Assembly: GCA_043553855.1 (NCBI GenBank)
Contig: CP121336.1
Span: 3,596,001-3,660,000 of the forward strand
Source: JAUIAS01 sp030425395
Lineage (GTDB): Bacteria; Pseudomonadota; Alphaproteobacteria; Rhodobacterales; Rhodobacteraceae
DNA: 64,000 bases
Direction: 5' to 3'
The notes beneath the pieces were generated by a model. It was given only the letters and a program-made list of their open reading frames with translations, did no database searches and had not been told where the DNA came from. The translations under genes were made by a program, and so were the position numbers. Positions 17,320 to 25,612 of the stretch are shown here, one piece after another; position 1 is the stretch's first letter, and each line of letters begins with the position of its first letter.

Positions 17320-20178
17320 ATGGCCGAGTTGAAGCATATCGAAGTGCGCGGCGCGCGCGAACACAATCTCAAGGGGATCGATGTCGATATTCCCCGCGAT
17401 CAGCTTGTGGTGATCACGGGGCTTAGCGGATCGGGAAAGTCTTCGCTGGCTTTTGACACGATTTACGCCGAGGGCCAGCGACGCTATGTCGAAAGCCTGT
17501 CGGCCTATGCGCGGCAGTTCCTCGATATGATGGAAAAGCCCGATGTTGATCACATCAGCGGTCTGTCGCCCGCGATTTCGATTGAACAAAAAACCACGTC
17601 CAAGAATCCGCGATCAACCGTCGGCACTGTCACTGAAATCTATGACTACATGCGGCTGCTGTTTGCCCGTGCAGGAACGCCGTTCAGCCCGGCCACCGGC
17701 CAACCCATCGAGGCGCAGCAGGTTCAGGACATGGTGGACCGCATCGCCACGATGCAGGAGGGCACGCGCGCCTATCTGCTGGCCCCGATCGTGCGGGATC
17801 GCAAGGGCGAATATCGCAAGGAATTCCTTGAGCTTCGCAAGCAGGGCTTCCAGCGGGTCAAGGTCGACGGTGCGTTTTACGAACTGGATGAACCGCCCAC
17901 TCTGGACAAGAAGTACCGTCACGATATCGACGTGGTTGTGGATCGCATCGTGGTGCGCGAGGGCATGGAAACCCGCCTTGCCGACAGCCTGCGCACAGCA
18001 CTTGACCTTGCCGACGGGATTGCCATCCTGGAAACCGCCCCCGCCGAAGGCGATCCGGAGCGCATTACCTTTTCAGAGAATTTCGCCTGTCCGGTGTCGG
18101 GTTTTACCATCCCCGAGATCGAACCGCGCCTGTTTTCTTTCAATGCGCCGTTTGGGGCCTGCCCCGATTGCGATGGCCTCGGGGTCGAGCTTTTCTTTGA
18201 CGAACGTCTGGTGGTCCCGGATGTCACGCTCAAGGTCTATGACGGCGCATTGGCCCCGTGGCGCAAAGGCAAGTCACCGTATTTCCTGCAAACCATCGAG
18301 GCGCTCGCCAAGCATTACGAATTCGACAAGAATTCCCGCTGGAAGGATCTTCCGGCCTTTGTCCAGCAGGTCTTTCTGCACGGGTCTGGGGATGAGGAAA
18401 TCCAGTTCCGCTATGATGAGGGTGGGCGCGTCTATCAAATCAGCCGTGTGTTTGAAGGCGTCATTCCCAACATGCAGCGCCGCTATCGCGAGACCGACAG
18501 CAACTGGATACGTGAGGAATTCGAACGTTATCAGAACAATCGCCCCTGTGGGACCTGCAATGGGTTCCGCCTTCGTCAGGAGGCACTGGCCGTCAAGATC
18601 GCGGGCCTGCACGTGGGCCATGTCGTGCAAATGTCGATCCGCGAGGCGTTCGACTGGTGCAAGACTGTGCCCGATCACCTGACCGCTCAGAAAACCGAAA
18701 TCGCGCAGGCCATTCTCAAGGAGATCCGCGAACGTCTGGGCTTTCTCAACAATGTGGGTCTTGATTACCTGACCCTGTCGCGCAATGCGGGCACGCTTTC
18801 GGGCGGCGAAAGCCAGCGTATCCGACTGGCCTCGCAGATCGGCTCGGGCCTGACGGGCGTTTTGTATGTGCTGGACGAACCGTCGATCGGCCTGCATCAG
18901 CGCGACAACGACCGCCTGCTTGGCACGCTCAAGAATCTGCGCGATCAGGGCAACACGGTGATCGTGGTGGAACACGACGAAGAAGCCATCCGCGAAGCTG
19001 ACTATGTGTTTGATATCGGTCCGGGTGCCGGCGTGCATGGCGGGCAGGTCGTCTCTCATGGCAAACCCGAGGACGTGGCCAACGATCCGGCCAGCCTGAC
19101 CGGGCAATACCTGTCGGGAGCCCGCGAAATTGCCATTCCCGCAGAACGCCGCGCGGGGAAGGGCAAGAGCGTGACCGTCGTCAAGGCGACCGGCAACAAC
19201 CTCAGGGAAGTGACCGTAGATTTCCCATTGGGGAAATTCGTTTGCGTGACCGGCGTATCGGGGGGCGGGAAATCCACACTGACAATCGAGACGCTTTTCA
19301 AGACCGCGTCGATGCGCTTGAACGGCGCGCGCCAGACACCGGCGCCATGCGAAACCATCAAGGGGCTTGAGCATCTCGACAAGGTAATCGACATAGACCA
19401 GCGCCCCATCGGACGCACCCCACGATCCAACCCGGCAACCTATACCGGGGCCTTCACTCCGATCCGGGACTGGTTCGCGGGCCTGCCTGAATCCAAGGCA
19501 CGCGGCTATAAACCCGGACGGTTTTCCTTCAACGTAAAGGGCGGCCGCTGCGAGGCGTGTCAGGGCGATGGGCTGATCAAGATCGAGATGCACTTCCTGC
19601 CGGATGTCTATGTCACCTGCGAAACCTGCAAGGGCGCGCGCTATAACCGCGAGACGCTTGAAATCAGGTTCAAGGGCAAGTCCATTGCCGATGTGCTGGA
19701 CATGACGGTCGAGGACGCGCAGGATTTTTTCCGCGCGGTGCCGTCAATCCGTGAAAAGATGGATGCGCTGATGCGCGTGGGGCTGGGGTATATCAAGGTG
19801 GGCCAACAGGCCACAACCCTGTCTGGTGGCGAGGCGCAGCGCGTCAAACTCTCCAAGGAACTGGCCAAACGGTCCACCGGGCGCACGCTCTATATTCTTG
19901 ACGAACCGACAACAGGGTTGCACTTCGAAGATGTTCGAAAACTTCTCGAGGTGCTGCATGAGCTGGTGGATCAGGGGAACTCCGTGGTGGTGATCGAACA
20001 CAATCTCGACGTGGTCAAAACCGCCGACCACCTGATCGACATTGGCCCCGAAGGCGGCGACGGCGGCGGTCAGGTGGTGGCCACGGGCACCCCGGAAGAG
20101 GTGGCCGCCGTGGCGCGCAGCCACACAGGCCAATACCTCGCACCGATGCTGTCGGTCAAACGTCCGGCGGCGGAGTAA
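17320..20178 (+). CDS. uvrA: excinuclease ABC subunit A
   Basis: UvrA is the damage-sensing ATPase of nucleotide excision repair and loads UvrB at lesions. The 952-residue chain shows two ABC modules: Walker A GLSGSGKS at residues 34-41 and GVSGGGKS in the second half, each with an LSGGE signature (TLSGGESQRIRLASQIG; TLSGGEAQRVKLSKELAKR). Two zinc-binding pairs are visible: CPVSG ... CPDCDGLG and CEACQGDG ... CETCKG. The start at 17320 gives the usual MAELKHIEVRGAREHNLK N terminus; the longer frame runs into the preceding gene. A LexA box upstream indicates SOS induction. A patatin-like gene follows after 4 bp. Confidence 0.98.
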   Translation: MAELKHIEVRGAREHNLKGIDVDIPRDQLVVITGLSGSGKSSLAFDTIYAEGQRRYVESLSAYARQFLDMMEKPDVDHISGLSPAISIEQKTTSKNPRSTVGTVTEIYDYMRLLFARAGTPFSPATGQPIEAQQVQDMVDRIATMQEGTRAYLLAPIVRDRKGEYRKEFLELRKQGFQRVKVDGAFYELDEPPTLDKKYRHDIDVVVDRIVVREGMETRLADSLRTALDLADGIAILETAPAEGDPERITFSENFACPVSGFTIPEIEPRLFSFNAPFGACPDCDGLGVELFFDERLVVPDVTLKVYDGALAPWRKGKSPYFLQTIEALAKHYEFDKNSRWKDLPAFVQQVFLHGSGDEEIQFRYDEGGRVYQISRVFEGVIPNMQRRYRETDSNWIREEFERYQNNRPCGTCNGFRLRQEALAVKIAGLHVGHVVQMSIREAFDWCKTVPDHLTAQKTEIAQAILKEIRERLGFLNNVGLDYLTLSRNAGTLSGGESQRIRLASQIGSGLTGVLYVLDEPSIGLHQRDNDRLLGTLKNLRDQGNTVIVVEHDEEAIREADYVFDIGPGAGVHGGQVVSHGKPEDVANDPASLTGQYLSGAREIAIPAERRAGKGKSVTVVKATGNNLREVTVDFPLGKFVCVTGVSGGGKSTLTIETLFKTASMRLNGARQTPAPCETIKGLEHLDKVIDIDQRPIGRTPRSNPATYTGAFTPIRDWFAGLPESKARGYKPGRFSFNVKGGRCEACQGDGLIKIEMHFLPDVYVTCETCKGARYNRETLEIRFKGKSIADVLDMTVEDAQDFFRAVPSIREKMDALMRVGLGYIKVGQQATTLSGGEAQRVKLSKELAKRSTGRTLYILDEPTTGLHFEDVRKLLEVLHELVDQGNSVVVIEHNLDVVKTADHLIDIGPEGGDGGGQVVATGTPEEVAAVARSHTGQYLAPMLSVKRPAAE

Positions 20179-20182
20179 CGCG

Positions 20183-21079
20183 ATGAAGCTTGGGTTGGCG
20201 CTGGGTTCCGGCGGTGCACGCGGATGGTGCCACATCGGTGTAATCCGCGAGCTGGAAACGATGGGCATCGAACCGGACATGATCGCGGGCTGCTCAATGG
20301 GGGCGCTGGTCGGCGCGGCATGGGCGGCGGGTCGTCTGGACGAACTTGAGGATTGGGCGCGGTCCCTGACCCGGACAAAATTCCTGACATTCGTAGACAT
20401 CCGCCTGGGCGGAGGCGGCTTGATCCGCGGGCGTGCCGTGATGGAAATCCTCAAGGCAATTGATGCACCCGACACAATCGAGGAATTGGGAAAACCATTT
20501 CTTGCCGTCGCAACCGAGATGGCCACGGGCCGAGAATTCTGGCTGCGCGAAGGCAGCGTGCACGACGCGGTGCGGGCTTCCGTCTCGATACCGGGGCTGT
20601 TTTCGCCACATTGCGTGGATGGGCGCTGGCTGCTTGACGGCGGGCTGATCAATCCTGTTCCGGGATCGGCCGCCCGGGCGCTTGGCGCGGATACGGTCAT
20701 CGCGGTCAACCCCAACGGACGTCACGACGGACACCTCTGGAAACCCCGCGCCGAAGGGCAGGGCATGTGGGGCCTGCTGACCGGGGACGGTTTGCGCGAA
20801 AAACTGCCCGACACGCTTGAGAAATTGCTGCCTGAAACCACGACCGAGAGCCCGCAACCTCCCGATTATGTCGACGTGGTGTCCACCTCCATCGACATCA
20901 TGACAGATTACATGCGCAAAACCCGCGCAGCCGGCGACCCGCCACATGTGTCGCTGGACGCGGATCTGATGGATGAGGTGATGATCACCGATCTCTTCCG
21001 CGCGGAAAGAGCGATAGAAGAAGGGCACAAGATGGTTCGTGATCAGGCAGACACCATCGCCCGGATCTGCGGCGTGTAG
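20183..21079 (+). CDS. patatin-like phospholipase/esterase, RssA type
   Basis: A 298-residue serine hydrolase of the patatin family, predicted to cleave acyl esters of phospholipids or related lipids. The oxyanion-hole GSGGARG is at residues 8-14, the nucleophile elbow GCSMG at 36-40 (Ser38), and the catalytic Asp in DGG at 152-154, followed by LINPVP. This short bacterial form is like RssA/YlbK. Only four bases separate it from the uvrA stop, so it is probably transcribed from the SOS-controlled uvrA promoter, although a role in DNA damage is not known for the family. A hairpin repeat array and a terminator follow. Confidence 0.9.
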   Translation: MKLGLALGSGGARGWCHIGVIRELETMGIEPDMIAGCSMGALVGAAWAAGRLDELEDWARSLTRTKFLTFVDIRLGGGGLIRGRAVMEILKAIDAPDTIEELGKPFLAVATEMATGREFWLREGSVHDAVRASVSIPGLFSPHCVDGRWLLDGGLINPVPGSAARALGADTVIAVNPNGRHDGHLWKPRAEGQGMWGLLTGDGLREKLPDTLEKLLPETTTESPQPPDYVDVVSTSIDIMTDYMRKTRAAGDPPHVSLDADLMDEVMITDLFRAERAIEEGHKMVRDQADTIARICGV

Positions 21080-21176
21080 GCGCGCGTTTTGCCGTGTTGC
21101 ATTTGTGGGGGCATGGTTTCCCGTCCGCCCTATCCCCCACCTGAGATATGTTCTGGAAGAAAATCCAATGCGGCTT

Positions 21177-21310
21177 CTATCTCGTTTCAATTACCCCGGC
21201 CGGAGGCGCCCCGCGACGCGCGAAGCGCGGCGCAAAACTTAGAACTCCGACGCGCGAAGCGCGGCGCAAAACTTAGAACTCCGACGCGCGAAGCGCGGCG
21301 CAAGAAATAG
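21177..21310 (-). repeat. composite hairpin repeat, copy 2 with three tandem units
   Basis: Reverse orientation: a CTCGTTTCAA tail, a diverged CCCCGGCCGGAGGC block, then three hairpin units beginning at 21215, 21249 and 21283 (exact 34-bp period). Each unit has GACGCGCGAAGCGCGGCGC followed by an AT-rich AAAACTTAGAACTCC spacer; the last spacer has diverged. Confidence 0.88.
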
Positions 21311-21314
21311 GAAT

Positions 21315-21337
21315 GCGCCGCAGGCGCTCTATTTTTT
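21315..21337. terminator. terminator between the patatin and DUF2892 genes
   Basis: GCGCC (21315-21319) and GGCGC (21323-21327) pair around GCA and are followed on the plus strand by TCTATTTTTT. It can end transcripts from the uvrA side; the T run overlaps the last codons of the convergent DUF2892 gene. Confidence 0.6.
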
Positions 21338-21532
21338 CATAGAGCAAGTATTGATTCCCAGTAGTGCGTAGGGCGGGCACGACCCCATCAGACCCGTCGC
21401 AAGGGGAACGATGCCCAGCAGATAAAGCCAGCTGTAGCTGCCGCCGGAATTGAGGAAAAAGCCCGCGATCAGGGCGAGGCCAACAATGATGCGGATGGCG
21501 CGGTCGATTGTGCCGACGTTCTTCTTGAGCAT
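21329..21532 (-). CDS. DUF2892 membrane protein
   Basis: A 67-residue inner-membrane protein with two hydrophobic helices (about residues 13-29 and 34-50). It starts MLKKNVGTIDRAIRIIVGLA and ends CPPYALLGINTC, the typical DUF2892 signature, also seen as the membrane part of YgaP-type rhodanese proteins. The family is often linked to sulfur or redox stress; no function is claimed. The gene lies 191 bp downstream of a Crp/Fnr regulator on the same strand, with a 14-bp perfect palindrome in between. Confidence 0.88.
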   Translation of the reverse strand: MLKKNVGTIDRAIRIIVGLALIAGFFLNSGGSYSWLYLLGIVPLATGLMGSCPPYALLGINTCSMKK

Positions 21533-21614
21533 GATCTGATCCTTTCTGGATGTTGCGCAGTCTCGCGTCCTTCATATCGCCTTTGGTTGGGCGCGTCGGT
21601 GATCTGGTCACATT

Positions 21615-21628
21615 CAAAACATGTTTTG
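21615..21628. promoter_or_regulatory. perfect palindrome upstream of the DUF2892 gene
   Basis: CAAAACATGTTTTG is a 14-bp perfect palindrome 82 bp upstream of the DUF2892 start, in the gap behind the Crp/Fnr gene. Next to it, GTGA-N5-TCAC (21600-21612) is one base short of the spacing of a Crp-type site. Either could be an operator for the small gene. Confidence 0.35.
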
Positions 21629-21723
21629 CGCAAGGCATGGTGAATAGGGCCGCAATTCACCGCCCCGCGGGCTGGTGATGCGAAGGGCCGGTGCGGATGC
21701 AGATGCCTGACGCACCCCGGACA

Positions 21724-22380
21724 CTAATCCTGTGTGGATGCGATTTCGCGCAGGCCCGGCAGATCGCAAAGCTGAACATGGCCACGCCGTGCCTCAAGAA
21801 GCCCGCGCCGGGCGAGGCCGTCGAGCCTTCGGCTCACCACTTCGCGCGCGGATCCGATGGCCACGGCCAGTTCTGCCTGCGTGGCAATGACCGATCCGTC
21901 AGGGGACGCCGTGTCCAGAAGGTATTGCGCAAGCCGCGCTTCGACCTTTTGGAAAGCCAGTTTTTCAAGGACATGCATCATTGTCTGCATCCGCCGCGCA
22001 AAGGCGGAAAATACAAAGGACCGGAAGCCTGCCGCGCTGTCCATCAGCGACAGGAACATCGTCCGCGGTATCATCACGACACGACAGTCTTCGTGACTGA
22101 TCGCTTCACCTGCGTAATCCTCGTCCCCCAGAAGCCCAAGCGTGGTCTGGATGCAGCTTTGACCCGGCCGCACGGAATAGAGCAGGATTTCCCGTCCGTT
22201 CCGCCCTGTCAGGAACACGTCAACGCGCCCGGATAGAACGATGACAAAGCCTTGGGCCGGGTCGCCGGGGCGGAACATGACGGTGCCGGCGGGGATCGTC
22301 GCCGGGGTCAGGGTGTCCAGCGTGGCGCGGGTCCGGCTGTCCAGCGTGTCCAACCCGATTGCGCCCGCTGTCCATGTCAT
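21724..22380 (-). CDS. Crp/Fnr family transcriptional regulator
   Basis: A 218-residue regulator with an N-terminal cyclic-nucleotide-binding-like beta barrel (about residues 20-120, with GTVMFRPGDPAQGFVIVLSGRVDVF), a dimerisation helix near 125-150, and a C-terminal winged helix with the recognition segment TQAELAVAIGSAREVVSRRLDGL. There is no N-terminal cysteine cluster, so it is not an oxygen-sensing FNR. The Glu/Arg effector pair of cAMP-binding Crp is not obvious, so the signal is unknown. Its ATG overlaps the TGA of the hydroxyisobutyrate dehydrogenase gene by 4 bp, so it is translated with the valine-degradation operon and may control it or the downstream DUF2892 gene. Confidence 0.92.
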   Translation of the reverse strand: MTWTAGAIGLDTLDSRTRATLDTLTPATIPAGTVMFRPGDPAQGFVIVLSGRVDVFLTGRNGREILLYSVRPGQSCIQTTLGLLGDEDYAGEAISHEDCRVVMIPRTMFLSLMDSAAGFRSFVFSAFARRMQTMMHVLEKLAFQKVEARLAQYLLDTASPDGSVIATQAELAVAIGSAREVVSRRLDGLARRGLLEARRGHVQLCDLPGLREIASTQD

Positions 22381-23255
22381 TCCGCGTTGCGTCCGCGCTT
22401 TTCAAAACGGGGCAGCATTGCCGAGAAATCGCGCCCCTTGCCGTCTTCTTCTTCGACAAACCGGGCATAAAGCGCCTGTGCCATAGCCCCCATCGGCGTA
22501 TCGGCGTCGGCGCTTTCTGCCGCTTGCTGGCTGAGTCGCAAATCCTTGAGCATCAGGTCGGCCGCAAAGCCGGGCACATATCCGTTGTCGGCGGGCGATG
22601 TCGGTCCAACACCGGGTGCCGGGCAATAAGCGTTCATCGTCCAGCTATAGCCCGACGAGGTGGACACCACATCGAACATCTTCTGGCGGTCAAGGCCCAG
22701 CTTGTCGGCCAGTGCAAAGGCCTCGCAGGTGGCGATCATGGTAACGCCGAGGATCATGTTGTTGCAGATTTTCGCGGATTGCCCGGCCCCTGCGTCGCCA
22801 CAGTGCACGGCTTTCTGGCCCATGATTTCGAACAGTGGTGCCGCCTTGGCAAAGGCGTCTTCGCTGCCACCTGCCATAAAGGTCAGCGTGCCACCGGCTG
22901 CGCCGCCGACGCCGCCCGATACCGGCGCGTCCACCGCGCCCAGCCCGGCGGCTTCGGCTTGTGACGCCACGGCGCGGGCGCTGTCCACGTCCACGGTCGA
23001 GCAATCAATCAAGACCGCGCCGGGCGACATCGCCGGAATGATTTCTTCTGCGACGCTGCGCAGAATCGCACCATTGGGCAGCATCGTGATCACCGCGTCT
23101 TTCCCTGTTGCCGCGGCGGCGGCGGATGCGGCCTCCGACACCCCCTCCGGCGGGGTGTTGGCCACGTCGAAACCTGTGACTTCGTGCCCGGCCTTGACAA
23201 GGTTGACGGCCATCGGCGCGCCCATGTTTCCCAGTCCGATGAATCCGATCTTCAT
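22377..23255 (-). CDS. mmsB: 3-hydroxyisobutyrate dehydrogenase
   Basis: Oxidises 3-hydroxyisobutyrate to methylmalonate semialdehyde with NAD+ in valine degradation. The 292-residue chain has the dinucleotide-binding GFIGLGNMGAPMA at the N terminus, the substrate-binding DAPVSGGVGGAAGGTL near residues 118-133, and the catalytic-Lys block AGQSAKICNN near 165-174. The ATG at 23255 was chosen because the longer frame lacks family similarity and crosses the upstream gene. The gene overlaps its upstream neighbour and the downstream regulator by 4 bp each (ATGA), so it is the third gene of a coupled operon. Confidence 0.95.
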   Translation of the reverse strand: MKIGFIGLGNMGAPMAVNLVKAGHEVTGFDVANTPPEGVSEAASAAAAATGKDAVITMLPNGAILRSVAEEIIPAMSPGAVLIDCSTVDVDSARAVASQAEAAGLGAVDAPVSGGVGGAAGGTLTFMAGGSEDAFAKAAPLFEIMGQKAVHCGDAGAGQSAKICNNMILGVTMIATCEAFALADKLGLDRQKMFDVVSTSSGYSWTMNAYCPAPGVGPTSPADNGYVPGFAADLMLKDLRLSQQAAESADADTPMGAMAQALYARFVEEEDGKGRDFSAMLPRFEKRGRNAE

Positions 23256-24307
23256 GGTGCTTTTCCTTCCAGTTTCAGTGCGTTTTCCCCAAGCGGGCGC
23301 AGCATTTCGGCCACGGCGGCCACGGGCACCGTGCTGCCCGCATATTGCCACTTGGGATTGCGGTCCTTGTCAATGATCTGGGCGCGGATACCTTCCAGAA
23401 AATCGCCCTTTTCCATGGCGCGCGAGGTGCAGCGGTACTCCAGGTCGAGCGCCTTTTCGATGCTCAGGGCGGGGCCGCGCAGGCGGTGAACCATCTCAAC
23501 CGCGCAGGCCATGGCCAGCGGTGCGTTCCGTCCGATCGCCTTGAGACTGGTTTGCGCAAGGTCACTGTCATCAGCGGTCAGGTCGGTGATAATGTCTTCC
23601 AGTGCCTCTCCGGTGAACAACCGGTCGATATCCGGTTGCTGGGCTGCCAGCGTCCCGCCCGGTGCGGCTGTTATCGCGGCTTCCAGCCCGGCGACGGATC
23701 CGGTTTCTTCCAGATTGGCAATCAGGGCAGGCCATTGTTCCTCGGGCACAAAGTGATCGGCAAAGCCTGCGTGGATCGCATCTGCGGCCCCCATGCGGGT
23801 GCCGGTGATCCCGAGATATTCGCCCAGCCGTCCCGGTGCCAGCGCCAGCATCAGCGAACCGCCAACATCGGGAACAAGGCCGATGCCGCATTCGGGCATG
23901 GCGATCTGGCTGCTTTCTCCGACGATACGGTGCGATCCGTGACAGCCTACGCCGACGCCGCCGCCCATGGTGAAGCCCTGAAGAAAGCTGACAACCGGTT
24001 TGCGATAGGCAAAGATTTTTGCATTCAGGCGGTATTCATCCGCCCAGAACCGCTGCCCATAAGCGAAATCCCCGGCGCGCCCGGTTTCATAGAGCTTGGC
24101 AATGTCGCCGCCCGCACAAAAGGCGCGGTCGCCCTCGGCGTCGATTACGATGACCGATACCGCGTCATCGTCGCACCATTCATCAAGTGCGGCCTCGATG
24201 GACAGACACATGTCATAGGTAAGGGCGTTCAACGCCTTGGGCCGGTTCAGCGTGATCCGCCCTGCGCCGCCTGACACGCGAATGATGACGTCTGCCGTGT
24301 CTGTCAT
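23252..24307 (-). CDS. 3-hydroxyisobutyryl-CoA hydrolase
   Basis: A 351-residue member of the enoyl-CoA hydratase/isomerase superfamily, of the longer subgroup that hydrolyses 3-hydroxyisobutyryl-CoA. Visible blocks are ITLNRPKALNALTYDM, AFCAGGDIAKLYE, and GFTMGGGVGVGCHGSHRI, which forms the oxyanion hole, followed by MPECGIGLVPDVGGS with the catalytic Glu. The C-terminal LRGPALSIEKALDLEYRC region is typical of the hydrolase group. It is placed between the acyl-CoA dehydrogenase and mmsB genes, the expected order for valine breakdown. Both junctions are 4-bp overlaps. Confidence 0.93.
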   Translation of the reverse strand: MTDTADVIIRVSGGAGRITLNRPKALNALTYDMCLSIEAALDEWCDDDAVSVIVIDAEGDRAFCAGGDIAKLYETGRAGDFAYGQRFWADEYRLNAKIFAYRKPVVSFLQGFTMGGGVGVGCHGSHRIVGESSQIAMPECGIGLVPDVGGSLMLALAPGRLGEYLGITGTRMGAADAIHAGFADHFVPEEQWPALIANLEETGSVAGLEAAITAAPGGTLAAQQPDIDRLFTGEALEDIITDLTADDSDLAQTSLKAIGRNAPLAMACAVEMVHRLRGPALSIEKALDLEYRCTSRAMEKGDFLEGIRAQIIDKDRNPKWQYAGSTVPVAAVAEMLRPLGENALKLEGKAP

Positions 24308-25446
24308 CGGCTTGCCAGCATGTTGCGCGCCACGATCAGACGCATGATTTCATTGGTGCCTTCCAGGATCTGGTGCACCCGCAGATCGCGTACCAGCTTT
24401 TCGATACCGTAATCGGCCAGATAGCCATACCCGCCGTGCAATTGCAGGCACTGATCAACGACGTTCGATCCGGTTTCGGTTACGAATTTCTTGGCCATTG
24501 CGCAGAATTTTGTCGCATCCGGTGCGCCGGTGTCCAGTTTCCACGCCGCCTGTCGCAAGAAGGTGCGCGCCGCCTGCATTTCGATTTCCATATCGGCAAG
24601 ACGGAACTGAAGACCCTGAAATTGGTCGATGGTTTTTCCGAACGCCTTGCGTTCCCCCATATAGGCCAGCGTCATGTCCATCGCGGTTTGTGCGGCACCC
24701 AGCGAACAGGCCGAGATGTTCAGGCGTCCGCCATCCAGCCCCATCATCGCGTATTTGAAGCCCATGCCTTCCTGACCGATCAGGTTGTCGGCGCTGACGC
24801 GGCAATCGTCGAACTGGACCTGTGCCGTGGGTTGGCTGCGCCAGCCCATCTTGTCCTCAAGCCCGCCAAAGCTGAGCCCTTCTGTCCCGTCCTCGACATA
24901 AAGAGTGGACACGCCACCCGCACCGTCTTCGCCGGTGCGCGCCATGACCACGTAGGCGTCGGAGTATCCACCGCCCGAAATGAACGCCTTAGTGCCGTTC
25001 ATGACATAGCCTTCATTGCTGCGCTCGGCACGGGTGCGCAGGGCTGCGGCGTCTGATCCCGAACCCGGTTCGGTCAGGCAATAGGACAGAACGGTCTTCA
25101 TCGACATCACGTCCGGCAGCACGCGAGCCTTGAATTCATCGCTGCCAAAGGCGTCGATCATCTTGGCGCACATGTTGTGGATCGACAAAAAGGCCGCCAC
25201 CGACGGACACGCCATCGACAGGGCCTCAAAGACCAGAGTGGCGTCGAGGCGGCTCAGCCCCGATCCCCCGGATTCTTCGGACACATACAGCGATCCAAAG
25301 CCAAGTTCGGCGATCTGGGGCCACAATTCCTTGGGGATGGTGCCTGCGGCTTCCCAGTCACGGGCGTGGGGCGCGATATGTTCCTGGCCAAAGGCATGGG
25401 CCATATCAAAAATTGCGGTTTGTTCCTCGCTCAGCGCAAAGTCCAT
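24304..25446 (-). CDS. acyl-CoA dehydrogenase, probably isobutyryl-CoA dehydrogenase
   Basis: A 380-residue FAD enzyme that introduces a double bond into short branched acyl-CoA. Signatures are CLTEPGSGSDAAALRTRA (FAD/substrate loop), GMGFKYAMMGLDGGRL, and the C-terminal QLHGGYGYLADYGIEKLVRDLRVHQILEGTNEIMR, with the catalytic Glu in the EGTNE segment. The substrate is inferred from the neighbours, which are the next two enzymes of the valine route. The ATG at 25446 begins MDFALSEEQTAIFDMA; GGAGGAGGAC directly upstream is a strong ribosome site. The promoter should be in the 166 bp before the L,D-transpeptidase gene. Confidence 0.94.
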   Translation of the reverse strand: MDFALSEEQTAIFDMAHAFGQEHIAPHARDWEAAGTIPKELWPQIAELGFGSLYVSEESGGSGLSRLDATLVFEALSMACPSVAAFLSIHNMCAKMIDAFGSDEFKARVLPDVMSMKTVLSYCLTEPGSGSDAAALRTRAERSNEGYVMNGTKAFISGGGYSDAYVVMARTGEDGAGGVSTLYVEDGTEGLSFGGLEDKMGWRSQPTAQVQFDDCRVSADNLIGQEGMGFKYAMMGLDGGRLNISACSLGAAQTAMDMTLAYMGERKAFGKTIDQFQGLQFRLADMEIEMQAARTFLRQAAWKLDTGAPDATKFCAMAKKFVTETGSNVVDQCLQLHGGYGYLADYGIEKLVRDLRVHQILEGTNEIMRLIVARNMLASR

Positions 25447-25612
25447 CGGGGTCCTCCTCCCAAACTCCTGCGCGCGCAGCGCGCATAATCCGTATGCGTG
25501 CATGCTGCCCGCGGTAATTGAACGCTTGTTTATTTTGTATCCGCGCGCACCGGTTCACGCAACCGGCAATGCTGCAAAGCCGGTTTGCACAAGGCAACAG
25601 ATGGCAAATGGA

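Noticed and set aside
21215..21310. Regular tandem repeats resembling a short CRISPR array
   Set aside because: Units are contiguous hairpins with near-identical AT spacers, no unique spacers and no cas genes.
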